NCBI RefSeq assembly: GCF_947090775.1
Contig: NZ_OX352321.1
Coordinates: 2,542,001-2,606,000 of the forward strand
Direction of reading: 5' to 3'
Length of the DNA: 64,000 nt
DNA from: Pseudarthrobacter sp. MM222
GTDB taxonomy: Bacteria; Actinomycetota; Actinomycetes; Actinomycetales; Micrococcaceae
The stretch's first letter is position 1; each line of letters begins with the position of its first letter. The notes under the pieces were generated by a model. That model was given only the letters and a program-made list of their open reading frames with translations, was not told the DNA's origin and ran no database searches. Positions 8,656 to 19,804 of this stretch are shown here, piece by piece. The translations under genes and the position numbers were made by a program.

Positions 8656-8701
8656 GTGGTGCCTTTCCAAAAGTGAATGAAGCTTATGAGGGCGGGTGTT
8701 G

Positions 8702-9361
8702 CTACTGCTTTTCCCATTTGCCGCAGCGGCTGGACTTGAAGTCCTGCCCGGCAGAAAGTGCGACGGAGGGCCGGCCGCCGCCGGGGAGGTCGTTGTCGAG
8801 GATGTTGCTGCCGTTGCTGCCGGTCGCGTAGATGCCCCAGTAACAGGAAGAACCGACGTCGGCCGCTGCCCGGTACGTGCCCGGTTCAATGTCAGTCCCG
8901 ACTGTCCAGGTGCCGTCACCGATGGTGTTGGCCGCCTTAGTCTTCTCGGCTCCCGTCACCGCGTCCTCGCGAACCTTCACGGCGGCCTCGGCGGTTTTCA
9001 CGGCCGCGTCGGCCTTACCCACTTCGCCCTCCCTTGCCGTGACCTTGGCTTCGCGGGCTGCCATGCCGTTCTGCAGAGTGTCGTACTTCGATTTCATCGA
9101 CTCGTAACTGGCTTTGGCCGAGTCGCGGTCCGACTCCACAGACGCCTTCTCCCCCGCCAGTGCCATGTACGCGTCGCTGGACTTCGGGTCCGGCAGCGTG
9201 GTGCCGAGGCCAACAGCGCCTACCAGCAGCGCCAGAACGCCCACCATCGGGAGCACCTTCCTCTTCCGTGCCGGCTTCGCCTCGTCCGAAGACTGCGGCC
9301 CCTCCTGGCGAACGTCTTTGATCTGCCGCGCATCCGCCTGGCTCGTGTCGGTATTCAACAT
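8702..9361 (-). CDS. Membrane-anchored coiled-coil protein with C-terminal Cys-rich surface domain
   Basis: 219 aa; the ATG at 9361 follows GAGGAAGAGA. A charged cytoplasmic segment ends in ARKRK, then one membrane span (about 37-55, VLPMVGVLALLVGAVGLG). A coiled coil of Ala/Glu/Lys heptads covers about 70-140. The C-terminal domain starts TIGDGTWTVGTDIEPGTYRA and contains SSCYWGIY and a final SSRCGKW. I know this GDGxxxVGxDIxPGTY...CYW pattern as a common actinobacterial secreted module of unknown function; the two Cys probably pair. It lies divergent to the restriction-modification operon and upstream of the DUF4352-like gene. Confidence 0.65.
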   Translation of the reverse strand: MLNTDTSQADARQIKDVRQEGPQSSDEAKPARKRKVLPMVGVLALLVGAVGLGTTLPDPKSSDAYMALAGEKASVESDRDSAKASYESMKSKYDTLQNGMAAREAKVTAREGEVGKADAAVKTAEAAVKVREDAVTGAEKTKAANTIGDGTWTVGTDIEPGTYRAAADVGSSCYWGIYATGSNGSNILDNDLPGGGRPSVALSAGQDFKSSRCGKWEKQ

Positions 9362-9515
9362 GTTCTCTTCCTCTGTTCACGGGTAGCTGCTGACCGGCGG
9401 CGGGATACCGATCCCCCAATGTGTGGTTCCCCGCCGCCGTCACAGCTCCGGAGGATTCCTTCGTCGCTGCAAAACGAAGCTACGGCCGTGGGCAACCCCC
9501 GGTGTCAAAGAACGG

Positions 9516-9550
9516 TGATAACCCCCGTTATCAGTGATTCACCGATAAAA
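9516..9550. promoter_or_regulatory. Operator-like palindrome (TGATAAC-N4-GTTATCA) before the HTH/RM operon
   Basis: tgataac (9516-9522) and gttatca (9527-9533) form a perfect dyad around cccc, and a further gataa half-site follows near 9543. It sits 66 nt before the ATG at 9599, whose product begins with a helix-turn-helix. Autoregulation is the simple inference. Confidence 0.45.
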
Positions 9551-9598
9551 GAACACCGGGCCGCTAGGCTGAAGGTCGACGTCGTAAGGAGGCGGAAA

Positions 9599-11661
9599 AT
9601 GTACGAAGCAGAAGCCCTGCGCATGAGCCTGTCCGACGTTGCCGCTTTGGCCCAGGTCCAGCGCCCGGTCGTATCTATGTGGCGAAAGCGCAGCGCCGGA
9701 TCGGCTCACCCGTTTCCGGAACCCGCTGCTCTTGAAGGCGGCCGGGAGCTGTTCGACGCCGACCAGGTCGCCGACTGGCTGCACGCAACGGGTCGCGGCA
9801 ACAATCCGGAGGCCCGCAACGACGTCGCCGCGTTCTCACGGACGCCCGCCACAGAAACCTACGGCACCAGTGCAGCCACACTGAACGCTCTCACCGCGCT
9901 GCTGACGCTCAAGGCCATGACGGGAACGGCGCTGGGAACTCTCAGCCCGGACGAACTGCTGGACCTCGCAGACGAGTGCGATCCGGACGATTTGTTCCTG
10001 TACTCGGAGCTGGAGGCCGTGGGGGCGGCGCTTGCTTCCACGGCGGCGTTCGCGGACCGGTTGGTGGACAGCGCCTACAACGCGCCTGCCGCCTTCGAGC
10101 AGCTGCTGGCCGCCCGGTTCCGGGCGGGGCTCCGGGAACACTCGGACACCGCCCTCACCGATTCCCCCGTCGATCTGGTCGCCTCGGCTGCGGTCGAATT
10201 AGCGGCAACGCTGGGTGGAGATTCTGTCTTCGCGGATTCCACGCGCGGGGGCAGCGACCTTTTGATGGGCGTCGTGCATACCTCCGGGGAGAGTTCTGCT
10301 CTCACCTTTTTGACAGCGGACGACGGCGGCGGCGCCGCTCGCCTGGTGCGTCGCCGCGTGCGCGTGCATGGCGTTGACGGCGGACAGATCCGTGTCGACT
10401 CCAGCGGCGAGTTTGCCGTTCACGGGCCTGTGGTTCACGTGGCGCAGTACCCGTCCCCAGGGCAACCGGGTATGAATGCTGCCGAGATCCTTTCAGCGGC
10501 GGAACAGGTTGTTCTGCAGATGGACGATCATCAGCGGGCAGTCCTCATCGCGCCCGCACGCGTTCTCTGCGATGTCCCGCTGACGGCCGCGGCTGCCGGC
10601 GTCCGTTCAGGGCTTCTACGAACGGGCCGGGTTCGCGCAATCGTGCGGCTGCCCGAAGGCCTGCTGCGTGCCAAGCCACGCGAAGCTCAAGCCCTCTGGG
10701 TGCTGGGACCATCCTTTGCGGAAGTGCCCATTGCCGAGCGCTGGACCATGGTGGCGGACCTCAGCGCACAGGAGCTCACAGAAGACGTCAAACAAGACGT
10801 GGTCAGCGACATAGTCGCATCCATGGGGAACCGCGCCACGGTCCGCGCGCACTCCTTTCGTTTCGCCCGGCTGGTGCAGACTCGTATCCTGCTGGCCAGT
10901 AGGAAATCCTTGGTGGCAGCGCAATCCGGCGGTTCGGCGCCGACTTCCGGCGGGGCCGAGGCAGCTCTTCGGGTGGAGGAACTCGTGCGCCTGCTGCAGG
11001 CTAGCGAATCCGGCCAATCCGTTGCCGTGAACGTTCTGCCCGCAGATCTGAACACGAAGGCTCAGCCTGCCTCCGTCCAGGAACTCCTCGCCGCCGGCAA
11101 TCTTAAGTACATCAAAGGCAACCGGCTGGACAACGTGGACCCGGGGCCAAACGGCGGGACACGAGTCCTGGGACCGGCCGAACTACTCAACCCGCACACC
11201 GCCCCGCCCCGCCATCTCAGTCTCTTGGACTTCGCCACCAACTACCCGTCCGGCCGCCTCACCGAACCCGGCGACGTCGTCTTTTGTACCAGCCCGCGGC
11301 CCGCGGCACTAGTGGATGTGGAAGGTGGCTCCGCCGTCGTATTCCCCGCCCGCGTGCTGCGGATCGACGCCGGTGACCCCGGCGGGCTGCTGCCCGACGT
11401 TGTCACCGCCGATATCAACAGCATCTCCGCGGCGGACAAGTCCTGGCGCCAGTGGCGCCTGCGCCGCGTTCCAGATGCCCAGCGCAAGAAGCTGGCCGAA
11501 TCCCTCGCCCGGCTGCAACACGGCCAGCAACAAGCCCGCGAACGCCTCGGGCGGCTGGAAGAACTCGCTACCCTGATTACGGACGGCGTAGCGGGCGGAA
11601 GCCTCACCCTGACAGACCCCAGCACTAAGCTCGCCGAACCACAGACCGAAGGAACCCGTTA

Positions 11662-11662
<1 letters not shown>
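9599..11662 (+). CDS. HTH / degenerate N6-methylase / TRD-like fusion, type I RM accessory protein
   Basis: 687 aa; the ATG at 9599 follows a perfect AAGGAGG, so the longer upstream frame is rejected. Residues 8-62 form a MerR/excisionase-like HTH with a wing ending in FDADQVADWL. The middle contains VRAIVRLPEGLLRAKPREA (about 344-365), which matches the region after the catalytic motif in HsdM-type methylases, but there is no DPxCGSGG and no NPPF, so no methyl transfer is expected. The C-terminus (about 555-640) has GDVVFCTSPRPAALV, PARVLRI and a final coiled coil, as in an HsdS half-subunit. Its TAA overlaps the hsdM ATG (TAATG), so the two are translationally coupled. It is likely a DNA-binding regulator or extra specificity subunit. 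Confidence 0.65.
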
Positions 11663-13286
<1,624 letters not shown>

Positions 13287-13290
<4 letters not shown>

Positions 13291-14501
13291 ACGAATGGCC
13301 CGTCCACGCTTTCGGCAGTGGCCCTCTCCAAATGATCGACGGAGATCGAGGTAAGAATTATCCCAACGGGACTGATTTTGCTGCTGAGGGATACTGTCTA
13401 TTTCTAAGTGCGCGCAACGTCACCAAGTCTGGATTCTTGTTCGAAGAAACTACCTTTGTCTCCGCCGACAAGGACGCCTCCCTTCGCGCCGGAAAGCTTA
13501 TTCGCGGTGACGTGGTTCTAACTACCCGCGGAACTGTGGGGAATGTAGCCTATTTCGACGAGTCTGTACCTTTCGAAAATATGCGCGTCAACTCCGGAAT
13601 GCTTATCCTTCGGCCCGACAGAGCGCGCCTCGATCCGCGGTACCTCTACTACTTTGTCCGGTCTGACTTCATGGCACAGCAGATCGAGTCCCTCACATCG
13701 GGTAGTGCGCAGCCTCAGCTTCCGGTACGGGATCTGAGCAATGCCACCATCCCGATCCCTGGTATGCACGAGCAGCGCTCCATCGCAGAAGTGCTGGGGG
13801 CTCTCGACGACAAGATCGCCGCCAACTCCAAACTCGCCGCCACTGCCAGCACCCTTGCCGGGCTGATCTACGATCAAGCGACTGGCCAGATCGAGTCGCA
13901 GCCCATGAGCCAAGTTCTGCAGCCAGTATTGGGCGGAACGCCACCGCGCTCCCGCGATGATTTTTGGGACGGCGACCAGCCATGGGCTTCAGCTAAGGAC
14001 ATCACCGGGGCAGACTTCGGAATCGTTATCGACACCGTGGAAAAAATTACTGATCTCGCTGTGGCTAGTACCAAGGCCAAGCCACTGCCAAAGGGAAGCG
14101 TCATCCTAACGGCTCGGGGAACCGTTGGAGCCGTTGCCCGGTTGGCCGCTCCAGCTTCGTTCAATCAATCGTGCTACGGATTCGTCCCCGGAGTCGTCCC
14201 GCCGGGAGTGCTGTTCTTCGCAATCGCTAGAGCCACAGAGCGAGCCAAAGAAATCGCTCATGGTTCAGTATTTGACACCATCACGATGAAAACATTTGAT
14301 CATTTGGCGTTCCCGAGATTCGATTCAGCCACGATGTGCGAAACGGAATCCAAGATCGGACCGCTCCTCGAATCTGTATCCGCAGCGGTGACTGAGAATT
14401 CCGGCCTTGCCGCCACCCGCGACGCTCTTCTCCCCCAGCTTATGTCCGGCAAACTGCGGGTCAGGGATGCCGAAAGGGTCCTGGGGGACGCAGGGGTATG
14501 A
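13287..14501 (+). CDS. hsdS: Type I restriction-modification system, specificity subunit
   Basis: 404 aa, starting in the ATGA overlap with hsdM. Two target-recognition domains of about 150 residues are separated by conserved helices. The first spacer is IPIPGMHEQRSIAEVLGALDDKIAANSKL near 165; the second ends LLESVSAAVTENSGLAATRDALLPQLMSGKLRV at the C-terminus. Both contain RGTVGNV/RGTVGAV, typical of HsdS TRDs. It sets the bipartite DNA site and contacts HsdM and HsdR. Base use is visibly less GC-rich in the TRDs than in hsdM, as expected for exchanged domains. A 93-nt gap with no recognisable gene leads to hsdR. Confidence 0.93.
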
Positions 14502-14594
14502 GGTCGCACGGGCTGATCCGAGCCAGCGCCTCCAACCTCTGAACAGAGTTAGCGCAAACACTTCAGAATCACTGGTCTATCAGGGGGAACCACC

Positions 14595-17500
14595 GTGACA
14601 GCAGCACCCGCAGTAGCCTTTTCCGAAGCCGACTGGGAAGGTGTAGCCCTTGAGCTCCTGGCCGAGCCGCTCGGCTGGCGGCCCTTGGCCGGACAGGACA
14701 TCGCGCCCGGGAGGGGCGAGCGGGATTCCTGGGACGAGCTGCTGATCCGGCCCCGGCTGCTCGAGGCCCTGCGGAAGTTAAACCCGACAGTTCCGGCCCA
14801 ATACCTGCAGCAAGCTGTCGCGGAAATCGCCTCGCCCACGTCCAACGATGCCATCACCGAAAATCACCGGCTCCACAACTACCTCGTGGACGGCTATAGG
14901 CTCAGCTACATCGACGAGGACGGCAACGAGGCCAACCCCACTATCCATCTGCTCAGCTCGGACCCGGACCAGAACGACTGGCTCGCCGTAAACCAGGTCA
15001 CCCTTGTGCAGGGCGACTACAAACGCCGCTTCGACCTCGTGCTCTACTGCAACGGCATGCCGGTGAGCGTCATCGAACTCAAGAAAGCCGGCAGCGCCAC
15101 CGCCGACCTCGCCTCAGCGCACGCCCAGCTGCAGACCTACCTGCGCGAGTTCCCCACGGCGTTCCGCTTCTGCGTGTTCACGCTCGCCTCGGATGGGATC
15201 CAGGCCAAGTACGGCACACCGTTCACTCCCCTGAATCACTTCTCACCGTGGAACGTCGACGACGACGGCGTGCCCGTTGCGCCCGGGCATATGGAAGAGG
15301 GTGAGGCCGTGACGGCTCTGGAGACGGCACTCCAGGGGCTCTACAACCAGGAGCGCTTCCTGCAGCTGATCCGCAACTTCACTGCGTTTGATGAGGGATC
15401 GGATGGGCTGTCCAAGCGGATCGCGAAGCCGCACCAGTACTTTGCCGTGACCAAAGCCGTGGGCAGGACCGTCCAGGCCGTGGAAAGTAACGGCAAGGCC
15501 GGCGTCGTCTGGCACACTCAGGGTTCGGGCAAGTCCATGGAAATGGAGCTATACGCCAATCTGGTGGCGCGCCACCCGAAGCTGAAAAACCCCACCGTCG
15601 TCGTCATCACAGACCGCAACGAACTCGACGGCCAACTGTTCGAGGGCTTCGACCGCAGCCTGCTGCTGGCAGAGTCCCCCAAACAGGTCAAGAAACGCTC
15701 CGAACTCCGGGACGAATTGAGCAATCGCACCACCGGCGGCATCTATTTCACCACCCTGCAGAAGTTCAGTCGCAGCAAGTCGGAGAAGGACGCCGGCGCC
15801 GAGCACCCGCTGCTGTCCAACCGGCGCAACATCATCGTGGTGGTGGACGAGGCTCACCGCTCACACTACGACGATCTTGACGGTTACGCCCGGCACCTGC
15901 GTGACGCCCTGCCGCACGCGACGCTGATAGCTTTCACCGGGACACCGATCTCGTTCGATGACCGGAACACCCAGGACGTGTTTGGCGAGTACATCGACAT
16001 CTACGATCTCTCCCGGGCGGTGGAGGACGGCGCCACGGTGCCGGTGTACTTTGAGCCACGGCTCATCAAAGTGGGGCTCGCATCGGACGTGACGGAGGAG
16101 ATCCTGGACCAGGCCGCCGACGAAGCCACGCTGGGCCTGGACGACACCGAGCGGGCACGCATCGAGGCAAGCGTCGCCGTCGTGAATGCCGTGTACGGTG
16201 CGCCGCAGCGAATTGTGGCGCTGGCCGCGGACCTGGTGGCGCACTGGGAGAACCGCAGCGCCAAGATGGGCAAGTTCATCGAGGCGCCGGGCAAGGCAAT
16301 GATCGTAGGCGGCACGCGGGAAATCTGCGCGAAGCTGTACACCGCGATCGTGGAGCTGCGGCCGGACTGGCACTCCGATGACCTGGCCAAGGGCAAGATC
16401 AAGGTGGTTTATTCCGGGACGGCGTCCGACGTGCCGCCAGTCTCCGACCATGTGCGCCGCGACTCCCTGAATGCCACTGTGAAGGAACGACTCAAGGACG
16501 TGGACGACGAGCTGGATCTGGTAATCGTCAAGGACATGATGCTCACCGGCTTCGACGCCCCGCCACTGCACACCCTGTACCTGGACCGGCCGCTCAGAGG
16601 CGCGCTGCTGATGCAGACGCTAGCCCGGGTGAACCGCACCTTCCGCGGCAAGGAGGACGGGCTGCTGGTGGCGTACGCCCCGCTGGCGGAGAACCTGGCC
16701 AAGGCGCTGGGCGAGTACACGCAGTCCGACCAGACGAACAAGCCGGTGGGCAAGAACATCGACGAGGCCGTTGGCGTGACGCTTTCGCTCGTGGCCTCCC
16801 TGCGGGAATTGCTTGCAGGGTACGACTGGAAGGCCGTGCTGCTGAAGGGCGGGCCGAAGGCGTTTTTAAACGCCGTCACGGGAGCGGTGAGCTACCTGCG
16901 AAATCCTGGCACCCCCGGCAACCAGCCAGCCGACGGGGAAGAGTCGCTAGCAGCGAAATACCGCAGGTTCTCCAGCCAGCTTTCCCGCGCGTGGGCACTA
17001 TGCTCCGGCTCTGAAACTCTTGCTGAGCTGCGTCCGGAGATTCAGGTATATGAGGAGATCCGCGTTTGGATGGCGAAATACGACGCCGCCGACCGGCAAG
17101 CCAGCGGCGAGCCCGTGCCGGAGGAGATCCAGCGGCTGCTGGGCAACCTCATCGCTACCGCGACGTCCTCCGGCGAAGTGCTCGACATCTACGAGGCCGC
17201 CGGCATGCCCAAGCCGTCGCTGGATGATCTGACCCCTGAGTTCATCGCCAAGACGCAGCAGGCGCGTAACCCGCAACTGGCCATCGAAGCACTGCGCAAG
17301 CTCATCGCCGACGAGCTAGCGAAGACGACCCGCAACAACGTCATCCGCCAGCGGGCTTTCTCCGAGCGGATAACCGAGCTGATGAAGAAGTACACCAACC
17401 AGCAGTTGACGTCAGCGGAGGTTATTGCCGAGCTGGTGGAGCTGGCCAGGGAAGTTGCCGCCGAAGGCAACCGCGGTGACCAGTTCACTCCCCCGTTGAA

Positions 17501-17789
17501 CTCCGACGAACTGGCGTTCTACGATGCCCTGGCCCAGAACGAGTCGGCTGTGGAGGTCCAAGGCGAAGGCGTTCTGGCTGACATCGCCCGCGACTTGGTT
17601 TCCGTGATGCGGCGAGACGTGCGCACCGACTGGACCGTGCGTGACGATGTCCGGGCCAAACTCCGCTCCTCGATCAAGCGGCTCCTGGTCCGCTTCGGCT
17701 ATCCGCCGGATAGGCAGCCCGAGGCCATTAAGCTGGTCATGCAACAGATGGAGTCCATGGCGCCGCGGTTTGTCGAAGTGCGGGCGTGA
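14595..17789 (+). CDS. hsdR: Type I restriction endonuclease/translocase subunit
   Basis: 1064 aa from a GTG with AGGGGGA upstream. The nuclease domain shows D147 in RRFDLVLY and E161/K163 in VIELKK, the PD-(D/E)xK signature. The SF2 translocase follows: Walker A QGSGKS (about 309-314), DEAH at 418-421, then FTGTPI, and a late QTLARVNR (motif VI). The C-terminal helical region binds the HsdM/HsdS core. It cleaves unmodified foreign DNA after ATP-driven translocation. It is full length with no missing motif, so the whole RM system appears functional. It is separated by 121 nt from the next operon (ATPase/PIN). Confidence 0.95.
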   Translation: MTAAPAVAFSEADWEGVALELLAEPLGWRPLAGQDIAPGRGERDSWDELLIRPRLLEALRKLNPTVPAQYLQQAVAEIASPTSNDAITENHRLHNYLVDGYRLSYIDEDGNEANPTIHLLSSDPDQNDWLAVNQVTLVQGDYKRRFDLVLYCNGMPVSVIELKKAGSATADLASAHAQLQTYLREFPTAFRFCVFTLASDGIQAKYGTPFTPLNHFSPWNVDDDGVPVAPGHMEEGEAVTALETALQGLYNQERFLQLIRNFTAFDEGSDGLSKRIAKPHQYFAVTKAVGRTVQAVESNGKAGVVWHTQGSGKSMEMELYANLVARHPKLKNPTVVVITDRNELDGQLFEGFDRSLLLAESPKQVKKRSELRDELSNRTTGGIYFTTLQKFSRSKSEKDAGAEHPLLSNRRNIIVVVDEAHRSHYDDLDGYARHLRDALPHATLIAFTGTPISFDDRNTQDVFGEYIDIYDLSRAVEDGATVPVYFEPRLIKVGLASDVTEEILDQAADEATLGLDDTERARIEASVAVVNAVYGAPQRIVALAADLVAHWENRSAKMGKFIEAPGKAMIVGGTREICAKLYTAIVELRPDWHSDDLAKGKIKVVYSGTASDVPPVSDHVRRDSLNATVKERLKDVDDELDLVIVKDMMLTGFDAPPLHTLYLDRPLRGALLMQTLARVNRTFRGKEDGLLVAYAPLAENLAKALGEYTQSDQTNKPVGKNIDEAVGVTLSLVASLRELLAGYDWKAVLLKGGPKAFLNAVTGAVSYLRNPGTPGNQPADGEESLAAKYRRFSSQLSRAWALCSGSETLAELRPEIQVYEEIRVWMAKYDAADRQASGEPVPEEIQRLLGNLIATATSSGEVLDIYEAAGMPKPSLDDLTPEFIAKTQQARNPQLAIEALRKLIADELAKTTRNNVIRQRAFSERITELMKKYTNQQLTSAEVIAELVELAREVAAEGNRGDQFTPPLNSDELAFYDALAQNESAVEVQGEGVLADIARDLVSVMRRDVRTDWTVRDDVRAKLRSSIKRLLVRFGYPPDRQPEAIKLVMQQMESMAPRFVEVRA

Positions 17790-17910
17790 TCATGTTTGCT
17801 AGACACTTCCAGTGACGCGCTTTCTTCCATAGTGTTGCTTCGCTGCCCGCCAGTACTGTGACCTGTGTTGGATGCACGACCTCGACAAAAAGTATTGGAC
17901 AATCAGAACC

Positions 17911-19251
17911 ATGAAATCTCCTCGACTCGCGGCAATTTCTCTGACCCCCTTCAAGTCATACCAGAGTGTCCGCATACCGATTGAACCGCTGACCGTATTG
18001 ATCGGCCGCAACGCGAGCGGTAAATCGAATGCGCTAGACGCTTTTGAAGTGCTCGGCCGCCTTGCACGCGGACTGGAGATCCGCGATGCGCTCGACGGGA
18101 GCCTGGAAGGTCTCGCCCCCATCCGTGGTGGATCCAGTGGTTTGGCGCCGGCGGGATCCGAGAAGCGTGCTATCAAGTTGGCGGTAGAAGTCGAAGATCC
18201 CGATTATGGACTTCTCACCATGGAGACAGAAATAGCGGTTGGTCCGGAACCGAAAATCATATCCGAACGTCTCAACCTGGCGGGGGTGAGGGGAAAAAAG
18301 AGCTTCACAGTTTTCGAATCGGTTCCACAAGACGACTCTTGGCGTGGTGATATCGACGCGAGGGTCTACAGCGGAAAACGTGGAGTAAACCCGCGGACTA
18401 CCTTGAGATCCTCACAGTTACTGACATTCCAGGTGCCGCAAAGGCTTGACACTGGGTCTGCTGCAAAACGCCTAGTAAGTGATCTCTGCAACCGCGTTCT
18501 GGCCAGTCTCTTGGGCGTATTTCACTTAGACCCTATCCCTAGCTCTATGCGGCAATATGTGCCTGAAAAAGACACCGATCTACACCGCGACGCGAGAAAT
18601 TTGTCAGCAGTCTTAGCCCATTTGAAGGACAGTGGCGCTCCGGACACTTGGGCCCGTCTTACAAGCGCAATCCAGCGTCTTCCCGAGCACCCCATATCTG
18701 GAGTCGAATTCGTGAGCACGAGTTTCGGTGATGTCATGGCAGGCATCCGGGAATCTTTCGACGATCATGTCGAGATAATTCCAGCCCGCCAGATGAGTGA
18801 TGGAATGCTCCGAATGTTGGCAATCACAACATCGATCCTCGGCGGGGCTTCGAGCCTAGCCATTTCACCTTCTCTTTCGGGTGCAGAGTCAACCCCCACC
18901 CTGCTGATTGAAGAGCTGGAGAACGGACTTCACCCTTCGCAGGCACACGCCCTCCTGCAGCTAATCGTTGAGTCCATTAGTTCAGGCGAGCAGCAACTAG
19001 TGGTAACGACCCATTCACCCGCCCTTCTCAACGCACTCAGCGGAGAACAGCACCGAGGGGTATTGATCGTCTCCAGAGATAAGTCCTCCGGGTGGAGCTC
19101 AGTTTCACGACTCATCGACCTACCCGGTTATCACCGGGCTTTGGCCTCGGAGCCTCTCGGAAGCCTTGTCGAAAACGGCCGTATATCGGAGGCCTTTGAG
19201 AGCCCCGTGATCGCTCGGGAGAGTATCGACGATTTCCTGAGGATGATCTGA
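17911..19251 (+). CDS. ABC/AAA15-type ATPase of a putative defence pair
   Basis: 446 aa from the ATG at 17911. An ATG 13 codons earlier is possible, but family members begin close to the K-x-L/F-K-S strand; neither start has a strong ribosome site. Walker A is GRNASGKS at 32-39. The signature-like RQMSDGMLRM is near 291-300, Walker B with adjacent Glu is LLIEELENGLHP near 331-342, and the H-loop is TTHSP near 366-370. This is the RecF/OLD-like ABC ATPase layout seen in defence ATPases such as AriA of PARIS and PtuA of Septu. The next gene, a PIN-like nuclease, starts one base after its stop, so the two are co-translated. Its DNA is more A/T-rich than hsdR. Role inferred: infection sensor or gate for the nuclease. 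Confidence 0.75.
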   Translation: MKSPRLAAISLTPFKSYQSVRIPIEPLTVLIGRNASGKSNALDAFEVLGRLARGLEIRDALDGSLEGLAPIRGGSSGLAPAGSEKRAIKLAVEVEDPDYGLLTMETEIAVGPEPKIISERLNLAGVRGKKSFTVFESVPQDDSWRGDIDARVYSGKRGVNPRTTLRSSQLLTFQVPQRLDTGSAAKRLVSDLCNRVLASLLGVFHLDPIPSSMRQYVPEKDTDLHRDARNLSAVLAHLKDSGAPDTWARLTSAIQRLPEHPISGVEFVSTSFGDVMAGIRESFDDHVEIIPARQMSDGMLRMLAITTSILGGASSLAISPSLSGAESTPTLLIEELENGLHPSQAHALLQLIVESISSGEQQLVVTTHSPALLNALSGEQHRGVLIVSRDKSSGWSSVSRLIDLPGYHRALASEPLGSLVENGRISEAFESPVIARESIDDFLRMI

Positions 19252-19252
19252 T

Positions 19253-19747
19253 ATGGCAGATGTTGTATTCATTGATACGAGCGTGCTTCTCTGCATTTTA
19301 GACATTCCGGGCAAAAACCAGAATCGCGGACCGCTGGTCGAGGAGTTCAAGAACCTCGTCACCAAGACCGGGAACACACTCATTCTTCCAGTCGCTACCA
19401 TAATCGAAACCGGAAATCACATAGCGCAACTCTCCGAAGGTGGACTTCGCAGACAGAGAATGGAAGCCCTGACGAAGCTGCTTATAGCAAGTTCTAGCGC
19501 AACGGCTCCATGGGTAGTCGGAAACGCTCATTGGGATAGAGAGTTCATAGGAAACGTAGTTTCCGGCCTCCCGCACCGGTCCATTCTGGGTCTTGTCGAT
19601 CTCGCGTCGCAGGGTGTCGGAGTGGGCGACGCCAGCATCGTCCATGAGATGGAACGCTACCGCGCATCCACCAATACACCGTCGGCACAAAAAATCCGGC
19701 TTTGGACCTTGGACTTCGGACTTCAGTCCATAACTCCTTGCACCTAG
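19253..19747 (+). CDS. PIN-like nuclease paired with the ABC ATPase
   Basis: 164 aa; the ATG at 19253 lies one base after the ATPase stop. PIN-fold acidic residues can be followed in order: FIDTS (D8), ATIIETGNHI (E52), GVGDASIVHE (D126, with E132) and LWTLDFGL (D154). PIN domains are metal-dependent RNases, common in toxins and defence effectors. There is no antitoxin-like small partner; instead the ATPase is the partner, as in two-gene systems where an ATPase restrains or activates a nuclease. The stop codon lies inside a 7-bp tandem repeat. RNase activity and defence function are inference. Confidence 0.7.
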   Translation: MADVVFIDTSVLLCILDIPGKNQNRGPLVEEFKNLVTKTGNTLILPVATIIETGNHIAQLSEGGLRRQRMEALTKLLIASSSATAPWVVGNAHWDREFIGNVVSGLPHRSILGLVDLASQGVGVGDASIVHEMERYRASTNTPSAQKIRLWTLDFGLQSITPCT

Positions 19748-19768
19748 CACCTAGCACCTAGCACCTAG
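19741..19768. repeat. 7-bp tandem repeat, four perfect copies
   Basis: The unit cacctag is repeated exactly four times at 19741-19768, starting in the last codons of the PIN gene (its TAG is at 19745-19747) and filling half of the gap to the convergent membrane-protein gene. It is probably a slippage tract, and the stop codon recurs in each unit. Confidence 0.8.
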
Positions 19769-19804
19769 CGGTCACTAAGGTTAGACCCTGGAACCCACAA
19801 ACGC

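Noticed and set aside
8696-9598. Upstream extension of the HTH/RM regulator frame
   Set aside because: It is the antisense of the coiled-coil envelope gene; AAGGAGG before 9599 defines the start.
17872-17910. Upstream ATG for the ABC ATPase
   Set aside because: The 13 extra residues precede the conserved first strand and have no ribosome site; 17911 fits the family start.
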